Shown here: piece by piece, positions 1 to 63,570 of the stretch
How positions within the stretch are numbered: the first letter of the stretch is position 1
How the letters are laid out: the number at the start of each line of letters is the position of its first letter
DNA from: Eutreptiella sp. 'Long Island Sound 2002'
Lineage: Eukaryota > Euglenozoa > Euglenophyceae > Eutreptiales > Eutreptiaceae
NCBI GenBank assembly: GCA_964036045.1
Contig: OZ038402.1
Span: forward strand, 5,380,427-5,444,426
Direction: 5' to 3'
Length of the DNA stretch: 64,000 nt
Notes under the pieces: generated by a model
What the model was told of the DNA's origin: nothing
Seen by the model: the letters and a program-made list of their open reading frames with translations, nothing else
Databases searched by the model: none
Translations under genes and position numbers: made by a program

Positions 1-3000
1 CTGTGGTGTGCAGTGCAGAGGCTGTGGTGTGCAGTGCAGAGGCTGTGGTGTGCAGTGCAGAGGCTGTGGTGTGCAGTGCAGAGGCTGTGGTGTGCAGTGC
101 AGAGGCTGTGGTGTGCAGTGCAGAGGCTGTGGTGTGCAGTGCAGAGGCTGTGGTGTGCAGTGCAGAGGCTGTGGTGTGCAGTGCAGAGGCTGTGGTGTGC
201 AGTGCAGAGGCTGTGGTGTGCAGTGCAGAGGCTGTGGTGTGCAGTGCAGAGGCTGTGGTGTGCAGTGCAGAGGCTGTGGTGTGCAGTGCAGAGGCTGTGG
301 TGTGCAGTGCAGAGGCTGTGGTGTGCAGTGCAGAGGCTGTGGTGTGCAGTGCAGAGGCTGTGGTGTGCAGTGCAGAGGCTGTGGTGTGCAGTGCAGAGGC
401 TGTGGTGTGCAGTGCAGAGGCTGTGGTGTGCAGTGCAGAGGCTGTGGTGTGCAGTGCAGAGGCTGTGGTGTGCAGTGCAGAGGCTGTGGTGTGCAGTGCA
501 GAGGCTGTGGTGTGCAGTGCAGAGGCTGTGGTGTGCAGTGCAGAGGCTGTGGTGTGCAGTGCAGAGGCTGTGGTGTGCAGTGCAGAGGCTGGGGTGTGCA
601 GTGCAGAGGCTGTGGTGTGCAGTGCAGAGGCTGTGGTGTGCAGTGCAGAGGCTGTGGTGTGCAGTGCAGAGGCTGTGGTGTGCAGTGCAGAGGCTGTGGT
701 GTGCAGTGCAGAGGCTGTGGTGTGCAGTGCAGAGGCTGTGGTGTGCAGTGCAGAGGCTGTGGTGTGCAGTGCAGAGGCTGTGGTGTGCAGTGCAGAGGCT
801 GTGGTGTGCAGTGCAGAGGCTGTGGTGTGCAGTGCAGAGGCTGTGGTGTGCAGTGCAGAGGCTGTGGTGTGCAGTGCAGAGGCTGTGGTGTGCAGTGCAG
901 AGGCTGTGGTGTGCAGTGCAGAGGCTGTGGTGTGCAGTGCAGAGGCTGTGGTGTGCAGTGCAGAGGCTGTGGTGTGCAGTGCAGAGGCTGTGGTGTGCAG
1001 TGCAGAGGCTGTGGTGTGCAGTGCAGAGGCTGTGGTGTGCAGTGCAGAGGCTGTGGTGTGCAGTGCAGAGGCTGTGGTGTGCAGTGCAGAGGCTGTGGTG
1101 TGCAGTGCAGAGGCTGTGGTGTGCAGTGCAGAGGCTGTGGTGTGCAGTGCAGAGGCTGTGGTGTGCAGTGCAGAGGCTGTGGTGTGCAGTGCAGAGGCTG
1201 TGGTGTGCAGTGCAGAGGCTGTGGTGTGCAGTGCAGAGGCTGTGGTGTGCAGTGCAGAGGCTGTGGTGTGCAGTGCAGAGGCTGTGGTGTGCAGTGCAGA
1301 GGCTGTGGTGTGCAGTGCAGAGGCTGTGGTGTGCAGTGCAGAGGCTGTGGTGTGCAGTGCAGAGGCTGTGGTGTGCAGTGCAGAGGCTGTGGTGTGCAGT
1401 GCAGAGGCTGTGGTGTGCAGTGCAGAGGCTGTGGTGTGCAGTGCAGAGGCTGTGGTGTGCAGTGCAGAGGCTGTGGTGTGCAGTGCAGAGGCTGGGGTGT
1501 GCAGTGCAGAGGCTGTGGTGTGCAGTGCAGAGGCTGTGGTGTGCAGTGCAGAGGCTGTGGTGTGCAGTGCAGAGGCTGTGGTGTGCAGTGCAGAGGCTGT
1601 GGTGTGCAGTGCAGAGGCTGTGGTGTGCAGTGCAGAGGCTGTGGTGTGCAGTGCAGAGGCTGTGGTGTGCAGTGCAGAGGCTGTGGTGTGCAGTGCAGAG
1701 GCTGTGGTGTGCAGTGCAGAGGCTGTGGTGTGCAGTGCAGAGGCTGTGGTGTGCAGTGCAGAGGCTGTGGTGTGCAGTGCAGAGGCTGTGGTGTGCAGTG
1801 CAGAGGCTGTGGTGTGCAGTGCAGAGGCTGTGGTGTGCAGTGCAGAGGCTGTGGTGTGCAGTGCAGAGGCTGTGGTGTGCAGTGCAGAGGCTGTGGTGTG
1901 CAGTGCAGAGGCTGTGGTGTGCAGTGCAGAGGCTGTGGTGTGCAGTGCAGAGGCTGTGGTGTGCAGTGCAGAGGCTGTGGTGTGCAGTGCAGAGGCTGTG
2001 GTGTGCAGTGCAGAGGCTGTGGTGTGCAGTGCAGAGGCTGGGGTGTGCAGTGCAGAGGCTGTGGTGTGCAGTGCAGAGGCTGTGGTGTGCAGTGCAGAGG
2101 CTGTGGTGTGCAGTGCAGAGGCTGTGGTGTGCAGTGCAGAGGCTGTGGTGTGCAGTGCAGAGGCTGTGGTGTGCAGTGCAGAGGCTGTGGTGTGCAGTGC
2201 AGAGGCTGTGGTGTGCAGTGCAGAGGCTGTGGTGTGCAGTGCAGAGGCTGTGGTGTGCAGTGCAGAGGCTGTGGTGTGCAGTGCAGAGGCTGTGGTGTGC
2301 AGTGCAGAGGCTGTGGTGTGCAGTGCAGAGGCTGTGGTGTGCAGTGCAGAGGCTGTGGTGTGCAGTGCAGAGGCTGTGGTGTGCAGTGCAGAGGCTGTGG
2401 TGTGCAGTGCAGAGGCTGTGGTGTGCAGTGCAGAGGCTGTGGTGTGCAGTGCAGAGGCTGTGGTGTGCAGTGCAGAGGCTGGGGTGTGTAGTGCAGAGGC
2501 TGGGGTGTGCAGTGCAGAGGCTGTGGTGTGCAGTGCAGAGGCTGTGGTGTGCAGTGCAGAGGCTGTGGTGTGCAGTGCAGAGGCTGTGGTGTGCAGTGCA
2601 GAGGCTGTGGTGTGCAGTGCAGAGGCTGTGGTGTGCAGTGCAGAGGCTGTGGTGTGCAGTGCAGAGGCTGGGGTGTGCAGTGCAGAGGCTGTGGTGTGCA
2701 GTGCAGAGGCTGTGGTGTGCAGTGCAGAGGCTGTGGTGTGCAGTGCAGAGGCTGTGGTGTGCAGTGCAGAGGCTGTGGTGTGCAGTGCAGAGGCTGTGGT
2801 GTGCAGTGCAGAGGCTGTGGTGTGCAGTGCAGAGGCTGTGGTGTGCAGTGCAGAGGCTGTGGTGTGCAGTGCAGAGGCTGTGGTGTGCAGTGCAGAGGCT
2901 GTGGTGTGCAGTGCAGAGGCTGTGGTGTGCAGTGCAGAGGCTGTGGTGTGCAGTGCAGAGGCTGTGGTGTGCAGTGCAGAGGCTGTGGTGTGCAGTGCAG

Positions 3001-6000
3001 AGGCTGTGGTGTGCAGTGCAGAGGCTGTGGTGTGCAGTGCAGAGGCTGTGGTGTGCAGTGCAGAGGCTGTGGTGTGCAGTGCAGAGGCTGTGGTGTGCAG
3101 TGCAGAGGCTGTGGTGTGCAGTGCAGAGGCTGTGGTGTGCAGTGCAGAGGCTGTGGTGTGCAGTGCAGAGGCTGTGGTGTGCAGTGCAGAGGCTGTGGTG
3201 TGCAGTGCAGAGGCTGTGGTGTGCAGTGCAGAGGCTGTGGTGTGCAGTGCAGAGGCTGTGGTGTGCAGTGCAGAGGCTGTGGTGTGCAGTGCAGAGGCTG
3301 TGGTGTGCAGTGCAGAGGCTGTGGTGTGCAGTGCAGAGGCTGTGGTGTGCAGTGCAGAGGCTGTGGTGTGCAGTGCAGAGGCTGTGGTGTGCAGTGCAGA
3401 GGCTGTGGTGTGCAGTGCAGAGGCTGTGGTGTGCAGTGCAGAGGCTGTGGTGTGCAGTGCAGAGGCTGTGGTGTGCAGTGCAGAGGCTGTGGTGTGCAGT
3501 GCAGAGGCTGTGGTGTGCAGTGCAGAGGCTGTGGTGTGCAGTGCAGAGGCTGTGGTGTGCAGTGCAGAGGCTGTGGTGTGCAGTGCAGAGGCTGTGGTGT
3601 GCAGTGCAGAGGCTGTGGTGTGCAGTGCAGAGGCTGTGGTGTGCAGTGCAGAGGCTGTGGTGTGCAGTGCAGAGGCTGTGGTGTGCAGTGCAGAGGCTGT
3701 GGTGTGCAGTGCAGAGGCTGTGGTGTGCAGTGCAGAGGCTGTGGTGTGCAGTGCAGAGGCTGTGGTGTGCAGTGCAGAGGCTGTGGTGTGCAGTGCAGAG
3801 GCTGTGGTGTGCAGTGCAGAGGCTGTGGTGTGCAGTGCAGAGGCTGTGGTGTGCAGTGCAGAGGCTGTGGTGTGCAGTGCAGAGGCTGTGGTGTGCAGTG
3901 CAGAGGCTGTGGTGTGCAGTGCAGAGGCTGTGGTGTGCAGTGCAGAGGCTGTGGTGTGCAGTGCAGAGGCTGTGGTGTGCAGTGCAGAGGCTGTGGTGTG
4001 CAGTGCAGAGGCTGTGGTGTGCAGTGCAGAGGCTGTGGTGTGCAGTGCAGAGGCTGTGGTGTGCAGTGCAGAGGCTGTGGTGTGCAGTGCAGAGGCTGTG
4101 GTGTGCAGTGCAGAGGCTGTGGTGTGCAGTGCAGAGGCTGTGGTGTGCAGTGCAGAGGCTGTGGTGTGCAGTGCAGAGGCTGTGGTGTGCAGTGCAGAGG
4201 CTGTGGTGTGCAGTGCAGAGGCTGTGGTGTGCAGTGCAGAGGCTGTGGTGTGCAGTGCAGAGGCTGTGGTGTGCAGTGCAGAGGCTGTGGTGTGCAGTGC
4301 AGAGGCTGTGGTGTGCAGTGCAGAGGCTGTGGTGTGCAGTGCAGAGGCTGTGGTGTGCAGTGCAGAGGCTGTGGTGTGCAGTGCAGAGGCTGTGGTGTGC
4401 AGTGCAGAGGCTGTGGTGTGCAGTGCAGAGGCTGTGGTGTGCAGTGCAGAGGCTGTGGTGTGCAGTGCAGAGGCTGTGGTGTGCAGTGCAGAGGCTGTGG
4501 TGTGCAGTGCAGAGGCTGTGGTGTGCAGTGCAGAGGCTGTGGTGTGCAGTGCAGAGGCTGTGGTGTGCAGTGCAGAGGCTGTGGTGTGCAGTGCAGAGGC
4601 TGTGGTGTGCAGTGCAGAGGCTGTGGTGTGCAGTGCAGAGGCTGTGGTGTGCAGTGCAGAGGCTGTGGTGTGCAGTGCAGAGGCTGTGGTGTGCAGTGCA
4701 GAGGCTGTGGTGTGCAGTGCAGAGGCTGTGGTGTGCAGTGCAGAGGCTGTGGTGTGCAGTGCAGAGGCTGTGGTGTGCAGTGCAGAGGCTGTGGTGTGCA
4801 GTGCAGAGGCTGTGGTGTGCAGTGCAGAGGCTGTGGTGTGCAGTGCAGAGGCTGTGGTGTGCAGTGCAGAGGCTGTGGTGTGCAGTGCAGAGGCTGTGGT
4901 GTGCAGTGCAGAGGCTGTGGTGTGCAGTGCAGAGGCTGTGGTGTGCAGTGCAGAGGGCTGTGGTGTGCAGTGCAGAGGCTGTGGTGTGCAGTGCAGAGGC
5001 TGTGGTGTGCAGTGCAGAGGCTGTGGTGTGCAGTGCAGAGGCTGTGGTGTGCAGTGCAGAGGCTGTGGTGTGCAGTGCAGAGGCTGTGGTGTGCAGTGCA
5101 GAGGCTGTGGTGTGCAGTGCAGAGGCTGTGGTGTGCAGTGCAGAGGCTGTGGTGTGCAGTGCAGAGGCTGTGGTGTGCAGTGCAGAGGCTGTGGTGTGCA
5201 GTGCAGAGGCTGTGGTGTGCAGTGCAGAGGCTGTGGTGTGCAGTGCAGAGGCTGTGGTGTGCAGTGCAGAGGCTGTGGTGTGCAGTGCAGAGGCTGTAGN
5301 NNNNNNNNNNNNNNNNNNNNNNNNNNNNNNNNNNNNNNNNNNNNNNNNNNNNNNNNNNNNNNNNNNNNNNNNNNNNNNNNNNNNNNNNNNNNNNNNNNNN
5401 NNNNNNNNNNNNNNNNNNNNNNNNNNNNNNNNNNNNNNNNNNNNNNNNNNNNNNNNNNNNNNNNNNNNNNNNNNNNNNNNNNNNNNNNNNNNNNNNNNNG
5501 CTGTGGTGTGCAGTGCAGAGGCTGTGGTGTGCAGTGCAGAGGCTGGGGTGTGCAGTGCAGAGGCTGTGGTGTGCAGTGCATAGCAGTGCTGTGGTGTGCA
5601 GTGCAGAGGCTGTGGTGTGCAGTGCAGAGGCTGGGGTGTGCAGTGCAGAGGCTGTGGTGTGCAGTGCAGCAGAGGCTGTGGTGTGCAGTGCAGAGGCTGT
5701 GGTGTGCAGTGCAGAGGCTGTGGTGTGCAGTGCAGAGGCTGTGGTGTGCAGTGCAGAGGCTGTGGTGTGCAGTGCAGAGGCTGTGGTGTGCAGTGCAGAG
5801 GCTGTGGTGTGCAGTGCAGAGGCTGTGGTGTGCAGTGCAGAGGCTGTGGTGTGCAGTGCAGAGGCTGTGGTGTGCAGTGCAGAGGCTGTGGTGTGCAGTG
5901 CAGAGGCTGTGGTGTGCAGTGCAGAGGCTGTGGTGTGCAGTGCAGAGGCTGTGGTGTGCAGTGCAGAGGCTGTGGTGTGCAGTGCAGAGGCTGTGGTGTG

Positions 6001-8844
6001 CAGTGCAGAGGCTGTGGTGTGCAGTGCAGAGGCTGTGGTGTGCAGTGCAGAGGCTGTGGTGTGCAGTGCAGAGGCTGTGGTGTGCAGTGCAGAGGCTGTG
6101 GTGTGCAGTGCAGAGGCTGTGGTGTGCAGTGCAGAGGCTGTGGTGTGCAGTGCAGAGGCTGTGGTGTGCAGTGCAGAGGCTGTGGTGTGCAGTGCAGAGG
6201 CTGTGGTGTGCAGTGCAGAGGCTGTGGTGTGCAGTGCAGAGGCTGTGGTGTGCAGTGCAGAGGCTGTGGTGTGCAGTGCAGAGGCTGTGGTGTGCAGTGC
6301 AGAGGCTGTGGTGTGCAGTGCAGAGGCTGTGGTGTGCAGTGCAGAGGCTGTGGTGTGCAGTGCAGAGGCTGTGGTGTGCAGTGCAGAGGCTGTGGTGTGC
6401 AGTGCAGAGGCTGTGGTGTGCAGTGCAGAGGCTGTGGTGTGCAGTGCAGAGGCTGTGGTGTGCAGTGCAGAGGCTGTGGTGTGCAGTGCAGAGGCTGTGG
6501 GTGTGCAGTGCAGAGGCTGTGGTGTGCAGTGCAGAGGCTGTGGTGTGCAGTGCAGAGGCTGTGGTGTGCAGTGCAGAGGCTGTGGTGTGCAGTGCAGAGG
6601 CTGTGGTGTGCAGTGCAGAGGCTGTGGTGTGCAGTGCAGAGGCTGTGGTGTGCAGTGCAGAGGCTGTGGTGTGCAGTGCAGAGGCTGTGGTGTGCAGTGC
6701 AGAGGCTGTGGTGTGCAGTGCAGAGGCTGTGGTGTGCAGTGCAGAGGCTGTGGTGTGCAGTGCAGAGGCTGTGGTGTGCAGTGCAGAGGCTGTGGTGTGT
6801 CAGTGCAGAGGCTGTGGTGTGCAGTGCAGAGGCTGTGGTGTGCAGTGCAGAGGCTGTGGTGTGCAGTGCAGAGGCTGTGGTGTGCAGTGCAGAGGCTGTG
6901 GTGTGCAGTGCAGAGGCTGTGGTGTGCAGTGCAGAGGCTGTGGTGTGCAGTGCAGAGGCTGTGGTGTGCAGTGCAGAGGCTGTGGTGTGCAGTGCAGAGG
7001 CTGTGGTGTGCAGTGCAGAGGCTGGGGTGTGCAGTGCAGAGGCTGTGGTGTGTAGTGCAGAGGCTGTGGTGTGCAGTGCAGAGGCTGTGGTGTGCAGTGC
7101 AGAGGCTGTGGTGTGCAGTGCAGAGGCTGTGGTGTGCAGTGCAGAGGCTGTGGTGTGCAGTGCAGAGGCTGGGGTGTGCAGTGCAGAGGCTGTGGTGTGC
7201 AGTGCAGAGGCTGTGGTGTGCAGTGCAGAGGCGTGCAGAGCCGAGCTGGTGTGCAGTGCAGAGGCTGTGGTGTGCAGTGCAGAGGCTGTGGTGTGCAGTG
7301 CAGAGGCTGTGGTGTGCAGTGCAGAGGCTGTGGTGTGCAGTGCAGAGGCTGTGGTGTGCAGTGCAGAGGCTGTGGTGTGCAGTGCAGAGGCTGTGGTGTG
7401 CAGTGCAGAGGCTGTGGTGTGCAGTGCAGAGGCTGTGGTGTGCAGTGCAGAGGCTGTGGTGTGCAGTGCAGAGGCTGTGGTGTGCAGTGCAGAGGCTGTG
7501 GTGTGCAGTGCAGAGGCTGTGGTGTGCAGTGCAGAGGCTGTGGTGTGCAGTGCAGAGGCTGTGGTGTGCAGTGCAGAGGCTGTGGTGTGCAGTGCAGAGG
7601 CTGTGGTGTGCAGTGCAGAGGCTGTGGTGTGCAGTGCAGAGGCTGTGGTGTGCAGTGCAGAGGCTGTGGTGTGCAGTGCAGAGGCTGTGGTGTGCAGTGC
7701 AGAGGCTGTGGTGTGCAGTGCAGAGGCTGTGGTGTGCAGTGCAGAGGCTGTGGTGTGCAGTGCAGAGGCTGTGGTGTGCAGTGCAGAGGCTGTGGTGTGC
7801 AGTGCAGAGGCTGTGGTGTGCAGTGCAGAGGCTGTGGTGTGCAGTGCAGAGGCTGTGGTGTGCAGTGCAGAGGCTGTGGTGTGCAGTGCAGAGGCTGTGG
7901 TGTGCAGTGCAGAGGCTGTGGTGTGCAGTGCAGAGGCTGTGGTGTGCAGTGCAGAGGCTGTGGTGTGCAGTGCAGAGGCTGTGGTGTGCAGTGCAGAGGC
8001 TGTGGTGTGCAGTGCAGAGGCTGTGGTGTGCAGTGCAGAGGCTGTGGTGTGCAGTGCAGAGGCTGTGGTGTGCAGTGCAGAGGCTGGGGTGTGCAGTGCA
8101 GAGGCTGTGGTGTGTAGTGCAGAGGCTGGGGTGTGCAGTGCAGGGGCTGTGGTGTGCAGTGCAGAGGCTGTGGTGTGCAGTGCAGAGGCTGGGGTGTGCA
8201 GTGCAGAGGCTGGGGTGTGTAGTGCAGAGGCTGTGGTGTGCAGTGCAGAGGCTGTGGTGTGCAGTGCAGAGGCTGTGGTGTGCAGTGCAGAGGCTGTGGT
8301 GTGCAGTGCAGAGGCTGGGGTGTGCAGTGCAGAGGCTGTGGTGTGCAGTGCAGAGGCTGTGGTGTGCAGTGCAGAGGCTGTGGTGTGCAGTGCAGAGGCT
8401 GTGGTGTGTAGTGCAGAGGCTGGGGTGTGCAGTGCAGGGGCTGTGGTGTGCAGTGCAGAGGCTGTGGTGTGCAGTGCAGAGGCTGTGGTGTGCAGTGCAG
8501 AGGCTGTGGTGTGCAGTGCAGAGGCTGTGGTGTGTAGTGCAGAGGCTGGGGTGTGCAGTGCAGGGGCTGTGGTGTGCAGTGCAGAGGCTGTGGTGTGCAG
8601 TGCAGAGGCTGTGGTGTGCAGTGCAGAGGCTGTGGTGTGCAGTGCAGAGGCTGTGGTGTGCAGTGCAGAGGCTGGGGTGTGCAGTGCAGAGGCTGTGGTG
8701 TGCAGTGCAGAGGCTGTGGTGTGCAGTGCAGAGGCTGTGGTGTGCAGTGCAGAGGCTGGGGTGTGCAGTGCAGAGGCTGTGGTGTGCAGTGCAGAGGCTG
8801 TGGTGTGCAGTGCAGAGGCTGTGGTGTGCAGTGCAGAGGCTGGC
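1..8844. repeat. 21-bp minisatellite, forward array (about 420 units including the gap)
   Basis: Tandem units of 21 bp with core GTGTGCAGTGCAGAGGCTG. Most units are identical. Variants are GGGG for GTGG (near 591, 1494, 2040, 2481), GTAG for GCAG, and a few indels (4954, 5583, 5667, 6498, 6799, 7231). The 3' end, 8090-8840, is richer in variants. Because 21 is a multiple of three and the unit has no stop in any of six frames, long spurious reading frames appear on both strands. Confidence 0.98.
5300..5499. other. Assembly gap, 200 N
   Basis: Exactly 200 undetermined bases inside the 21-bp array, a conventional scaffold gap size. The true length of the array is therefore unknown, and the unit phase on the two sides should not be compared. 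Confidence 0.99.
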
Positions 8845-8859
8845 GTCATGCCCCATGAC
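8845..8859. other. Small palindrome at the turn-point of the minisatellite
   Basis: GTCATG-CCC-CATGAC, a perfect 6-bp stem with a 3-nt loop, in the roughly 25-bp non-repeat spacer where the 21-bp array switches orientation. Confidence 0.9.
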
Positions 8860-9423
8860 CACATTCTTCGCACTACACACCACAGCCTCGGCACTACACA
8901 CCACAGCCTCTGCACTGCACACCACAGCCTCTGCACTGCACACCACAGCCTCTGCACTGCACACCACAGCCTCTGCACTGCACACCACAGCCTCTGCACT
9001 GCACACCCCAGCCTCTGCACTGCACACCACAGCCTCTGCACTGCACACCCCAGCCTCTGCACTGCACACCACAGCCTCTGCACTGCACACCACAGCCTCT
9101 GCACTGCACACCACAGCCTCTGCACTGCACACCCCAGCCTCTGCACTACACACCACAGCCTCTGCACTGCACATCACAGCCTCTGCACTGCACACCACAG
9201 CCCCTGCACTGCACACCACAGCCTCTGCACTACACACCACAGCCTCTGCACTGCACACCACAGCCTCTGCACTGCACACCCCAGCCTCTGCACTGCACAC
9301 CACAGCCTCTGCACTACACACCACAGCCCCCTCGGCACTACACACCACAGCCTCTGCACTGCACACCACAGCCTCGGCACTACACACCACAGCCTCGGCA
9401 CTACACACCACAGCCTCGGCATT

Positions 9424-60521
<51,098 letters not shown>

Positions 60522-60624
60522 GGAAGTGTTGTACAGTGGTGTCGCTGTCATGGAGTACACGTACTCAACAGAACATCTGCAGGAGCAGGAAGGCCATCAG
60601 AAGTCAGTTGTGGCCCAGGCTTTG

Positions 60625-60630
60625 TTTATA
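60625..60630 (-). promoter_or_regulatory. TATA-like box upstream of exon 1
   Basis: TATAAA on the minus strand inside GGGTTATAAACAAAG, about 105 bp before the proposed ATG at 60521. Transcription starting about 30 bp downstream would leave a 5' UTR of roughly 75 nt. A pyrimidine-rich CTCCTGCAG just upstream of the ATG could equally be a splice acceptor for an upstream non-coding exon, in which case this box is not the promoter. Confidence 0.3.
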
Positions 60631-60639
60631 ACCCACCTA

Positions 60640-62340
60640 AAAAAAAATCTTGACCCAAAATTCGGCTGAGGAAAAATCAAAAATCAACTTTGAATCAGCA
60701 GCCCTTTGTGGGACCCACCCAGACCTCACCCCGATGCGTATTGATTTCTTATGAACAGGGCCTGGTGGGCCGTCACTCTTGCTCCAGCCGCGCTTGCCTC
60801 CACATGGCCTTCCCTGCATCACTTCGTGTCAGGCTGTGTTCACTGGTCCCTGAGCCTCCATTCCCTCCCATCGTTCCCGTTGATCCCACGTCGTCTGTGG
60901 GATCCGGCACCTGCTTTGAGCTGAAACGTGGGTTGTGGCCTGCCTGCCGGGCCACTTGTCACTGCACTCTGAGCTCAGGGATGCATCTGCTAAGCACTGC
61001 CCCATTCAGCCACGCGTACCTCCCCGGGGGAAGTTTGCTTCATGGGTTGGGGTAGGTACGCTGTGGGCACTCAGAGGTGAAGCTCAGGAAGCGGGAAGGG
61101 GGCGGGACATAGAAACTTTCACTGTGCTCCGAAAACCCAGCAGCACAGCAACCAATGTGCAATGAGAGCCGTGAACATCTGTGCTTTGGCAGTTCCTGTT
61201 CTGTTTTTTTTTTGGCTGACTCCAGAAGTTCGTAGAGTACTCAAGACAGTTCTTGGAAATATGGGCGACTCCCGCATATGATACAGTGGATCCCCACAAG
61301 GCGGGGCACTCGGTATAGACCCAGAGCTCATGTGTGTTTCATTTCATTCGACACTGCTCGCAGTCCACATGTCTTTGATATGTACACTGCAGGGTGTCCA
61401 AGCTCCCAATGGCTCGGAACACAGATACTTAGTCTGGGCGGGCGGGTGGGACTGACTCATGGCGCAAAGGACAGGAGGCAAAATTAAATAGCCTGTAATA
61501 CACACAAGCTGGGGAGAACAGGGTAACAGCACAACTTTCGTTCTTTGTAAACTACGGTTCTTCACACCCCGTTCTCAATGTCACACGAGGCACTGAGATG
61601 AGGTGCACGCCCTAAAGCATGCGAACGGATGTGAGCGCCTGGCTTGCCTGATGCCAATGCAGCATAGCGTCTGAGTCGTTGCGCCCAGCTAAACCCATGT
61701 GCGAACACAGGTGAGAACAATAGGCGACAGACAGGTCAACCAGTCTCCCCAGAACCGGGACGGCCCGTCCCGTGCTGAAAACAGTGTCCAGGGAAGGTTA
61801 TGTTGTTCCTTTTTCTCCAGGTACCAATTATGCACAGAGCCACCTGGAATAGGACCTGCAATGTGTCGGCTGAATAGGGCAAGGCCCAAGTGAGGGACAA
61901 GGGGAGCGGTGGGAGGCTGGCGGAGGCAGGGGTAGTAAAAACACCGCCCACGGACATTTGTGGGCGGGTGGGCGGCTGTTTGAAAAAAATGGTGGTCTTT
62001 TTCTGTTTTTGACTGTTTTTGGCGTTTGTTTGTGTTTTTTCTTGAGGAAAATATTGTTTTTGTACATCACTGTGACCTCAAATGCATTTTCCAGGGCAAT
62101 TCAAAGGTTTTTTAAAGGTTTACAGGATGGTGTCACTCAACAGCTCAACCAAACAACAACACAAAGCAGAAAGAAAACATTGTGTTGCGGATTGGTTGCT
62201 TCGGCCTTGTGACCCGAAGTGGCGTTTTCCCACCATTTTCAATCGTTGGTTTGGTGTGTGCTGGTCGTTGTGTGTTGACATATTCATGTATCGGGGCTGT
62301 TAGGGTGTTTTTTTAGGTGGGTTTGCCCAAGGACTGCCGG
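60640..62340. other. Presumed upstream region of the receptor gene, unique sequence
   Basis: No convincing coding region on either strand. One short match to intron 21 (GAGTACTCAAGACAGTTCTT at about 61237). AT-richer around 61980-62170. Confidence 0.45.
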
Positions 62341-62344
62341 GTGG

Positions 62345-63570
62345 ACGTTATCTCCTAGTTCGCTCTGGATGGTCACTGTTATTTGCGGTTGCGTTTTGGA
62401 TGCTCACTGTTATTTCCTAATGTGCTCTGGATGGGCACCGTTCCTTCCTATTGTGCTCTGGATAATGAGTGCTATTTCCTCGTGTGCTCTAGATGGTCAC
62501 TATTATTTCCTGGTGTGCTCTGGATGGTCACTGTTATTTCCTGGTGCGCTCTGGATGGTCACTGTTATTTCCTGGTGTGCTCTGGATGGTCACTGTTATT
62601 TCCTGGTGTGCTATGGATGGTCACTGTTATTTCCTGGTGCGCTCTAGATAATGAGTGCTATTTCCTGGTGTGCTCTGGATGGTCACTATTATTTCCTGGT
62701 GTGCTCTGAATGGTCACTGTTATTTCCTGGTGTGCTCTGGATGGTCACTGTTATTTCCTGGTGTGCTCTGGATGGTCACTGTTATTTCCTGGTGTGCTCT
62801 AGATGGTCACTGTTATTTCCTATTGTGCTCTGGATAATGAGTGCCATTTCCTGGTGTGCTCTGGATGTCACTTTTATTTCCTGGTGTGCTCTGGATGGTC
62901 ACTGTTATTTCCTATTGTGCTCTGGATAATGAGTGCTATTTCCTGGTGTGCTCTGGATGGTCACTGTTATTTCCTGGTGTGCTCTGGATGGTCACTGTTA
63001 TTTCCTATTGTGCTCCGGATAATGAGCGCTATTTCCTGGTGTGCTCTGGATGGTCACTATTATTTCCTGGTGTGCTCTGGATGGTCACTGTTATTTCCTG
63101 GTGTGCTCTGGATGGTCACTGTTATTTCCAGGGGCGCCGTGCATGGTCATTGTTATTTCCTATTGTGCTCTGGATAATGAGTGCTATTTTCTGGTGTGCT
63201 CTGGATGGTCACTATTATTTCCTGGTGTGCTCTGGATGGTCACTGTTATTTCCTGGTGTGCTCTGGATGGTCACTGTTATTTCCTATTGTGCTCTGGATA
63301 ATGAGTGCTATTTCCTGGTGTGCTCTGGATGGTCACTGTTATTTCCTGGTGTGCTCTGGATGGTCACTGTTATTTCCTATTGTGCTCTGGATAATGAGTG
63401 CTATTTCCTGGTGTGCTCTGGATGGTCATTGTTATTTCCTGGTGTGCTCTGGATGGTCACTGTTATTTCCAAGGGCGCCGTGGATCGTCATTGTTATTTC
63501 CTGGTGCATTCTGGATGGTCATTGTTATTTCCTGGTGTGCTATGGATGGTCACTGTTGTTTCCTGCTGCG
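62345..63570. repeat. 31-bp minisatellite, about 39 copies
   Basis: Unit core GTGCTCTGGATGGTCACTG, then TTATTTCCTG. A second unit type has GATAATGAGTGCTATTTCC and recurs every 3-6 units (about 62462, 62648, 62834, 62927), a higher-order pattern. Because 31 is not a multiple of three, each frame gives a 31-residue periodic hydrophobic peptide; I regard this as an artefact. Confidence 0.96.
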
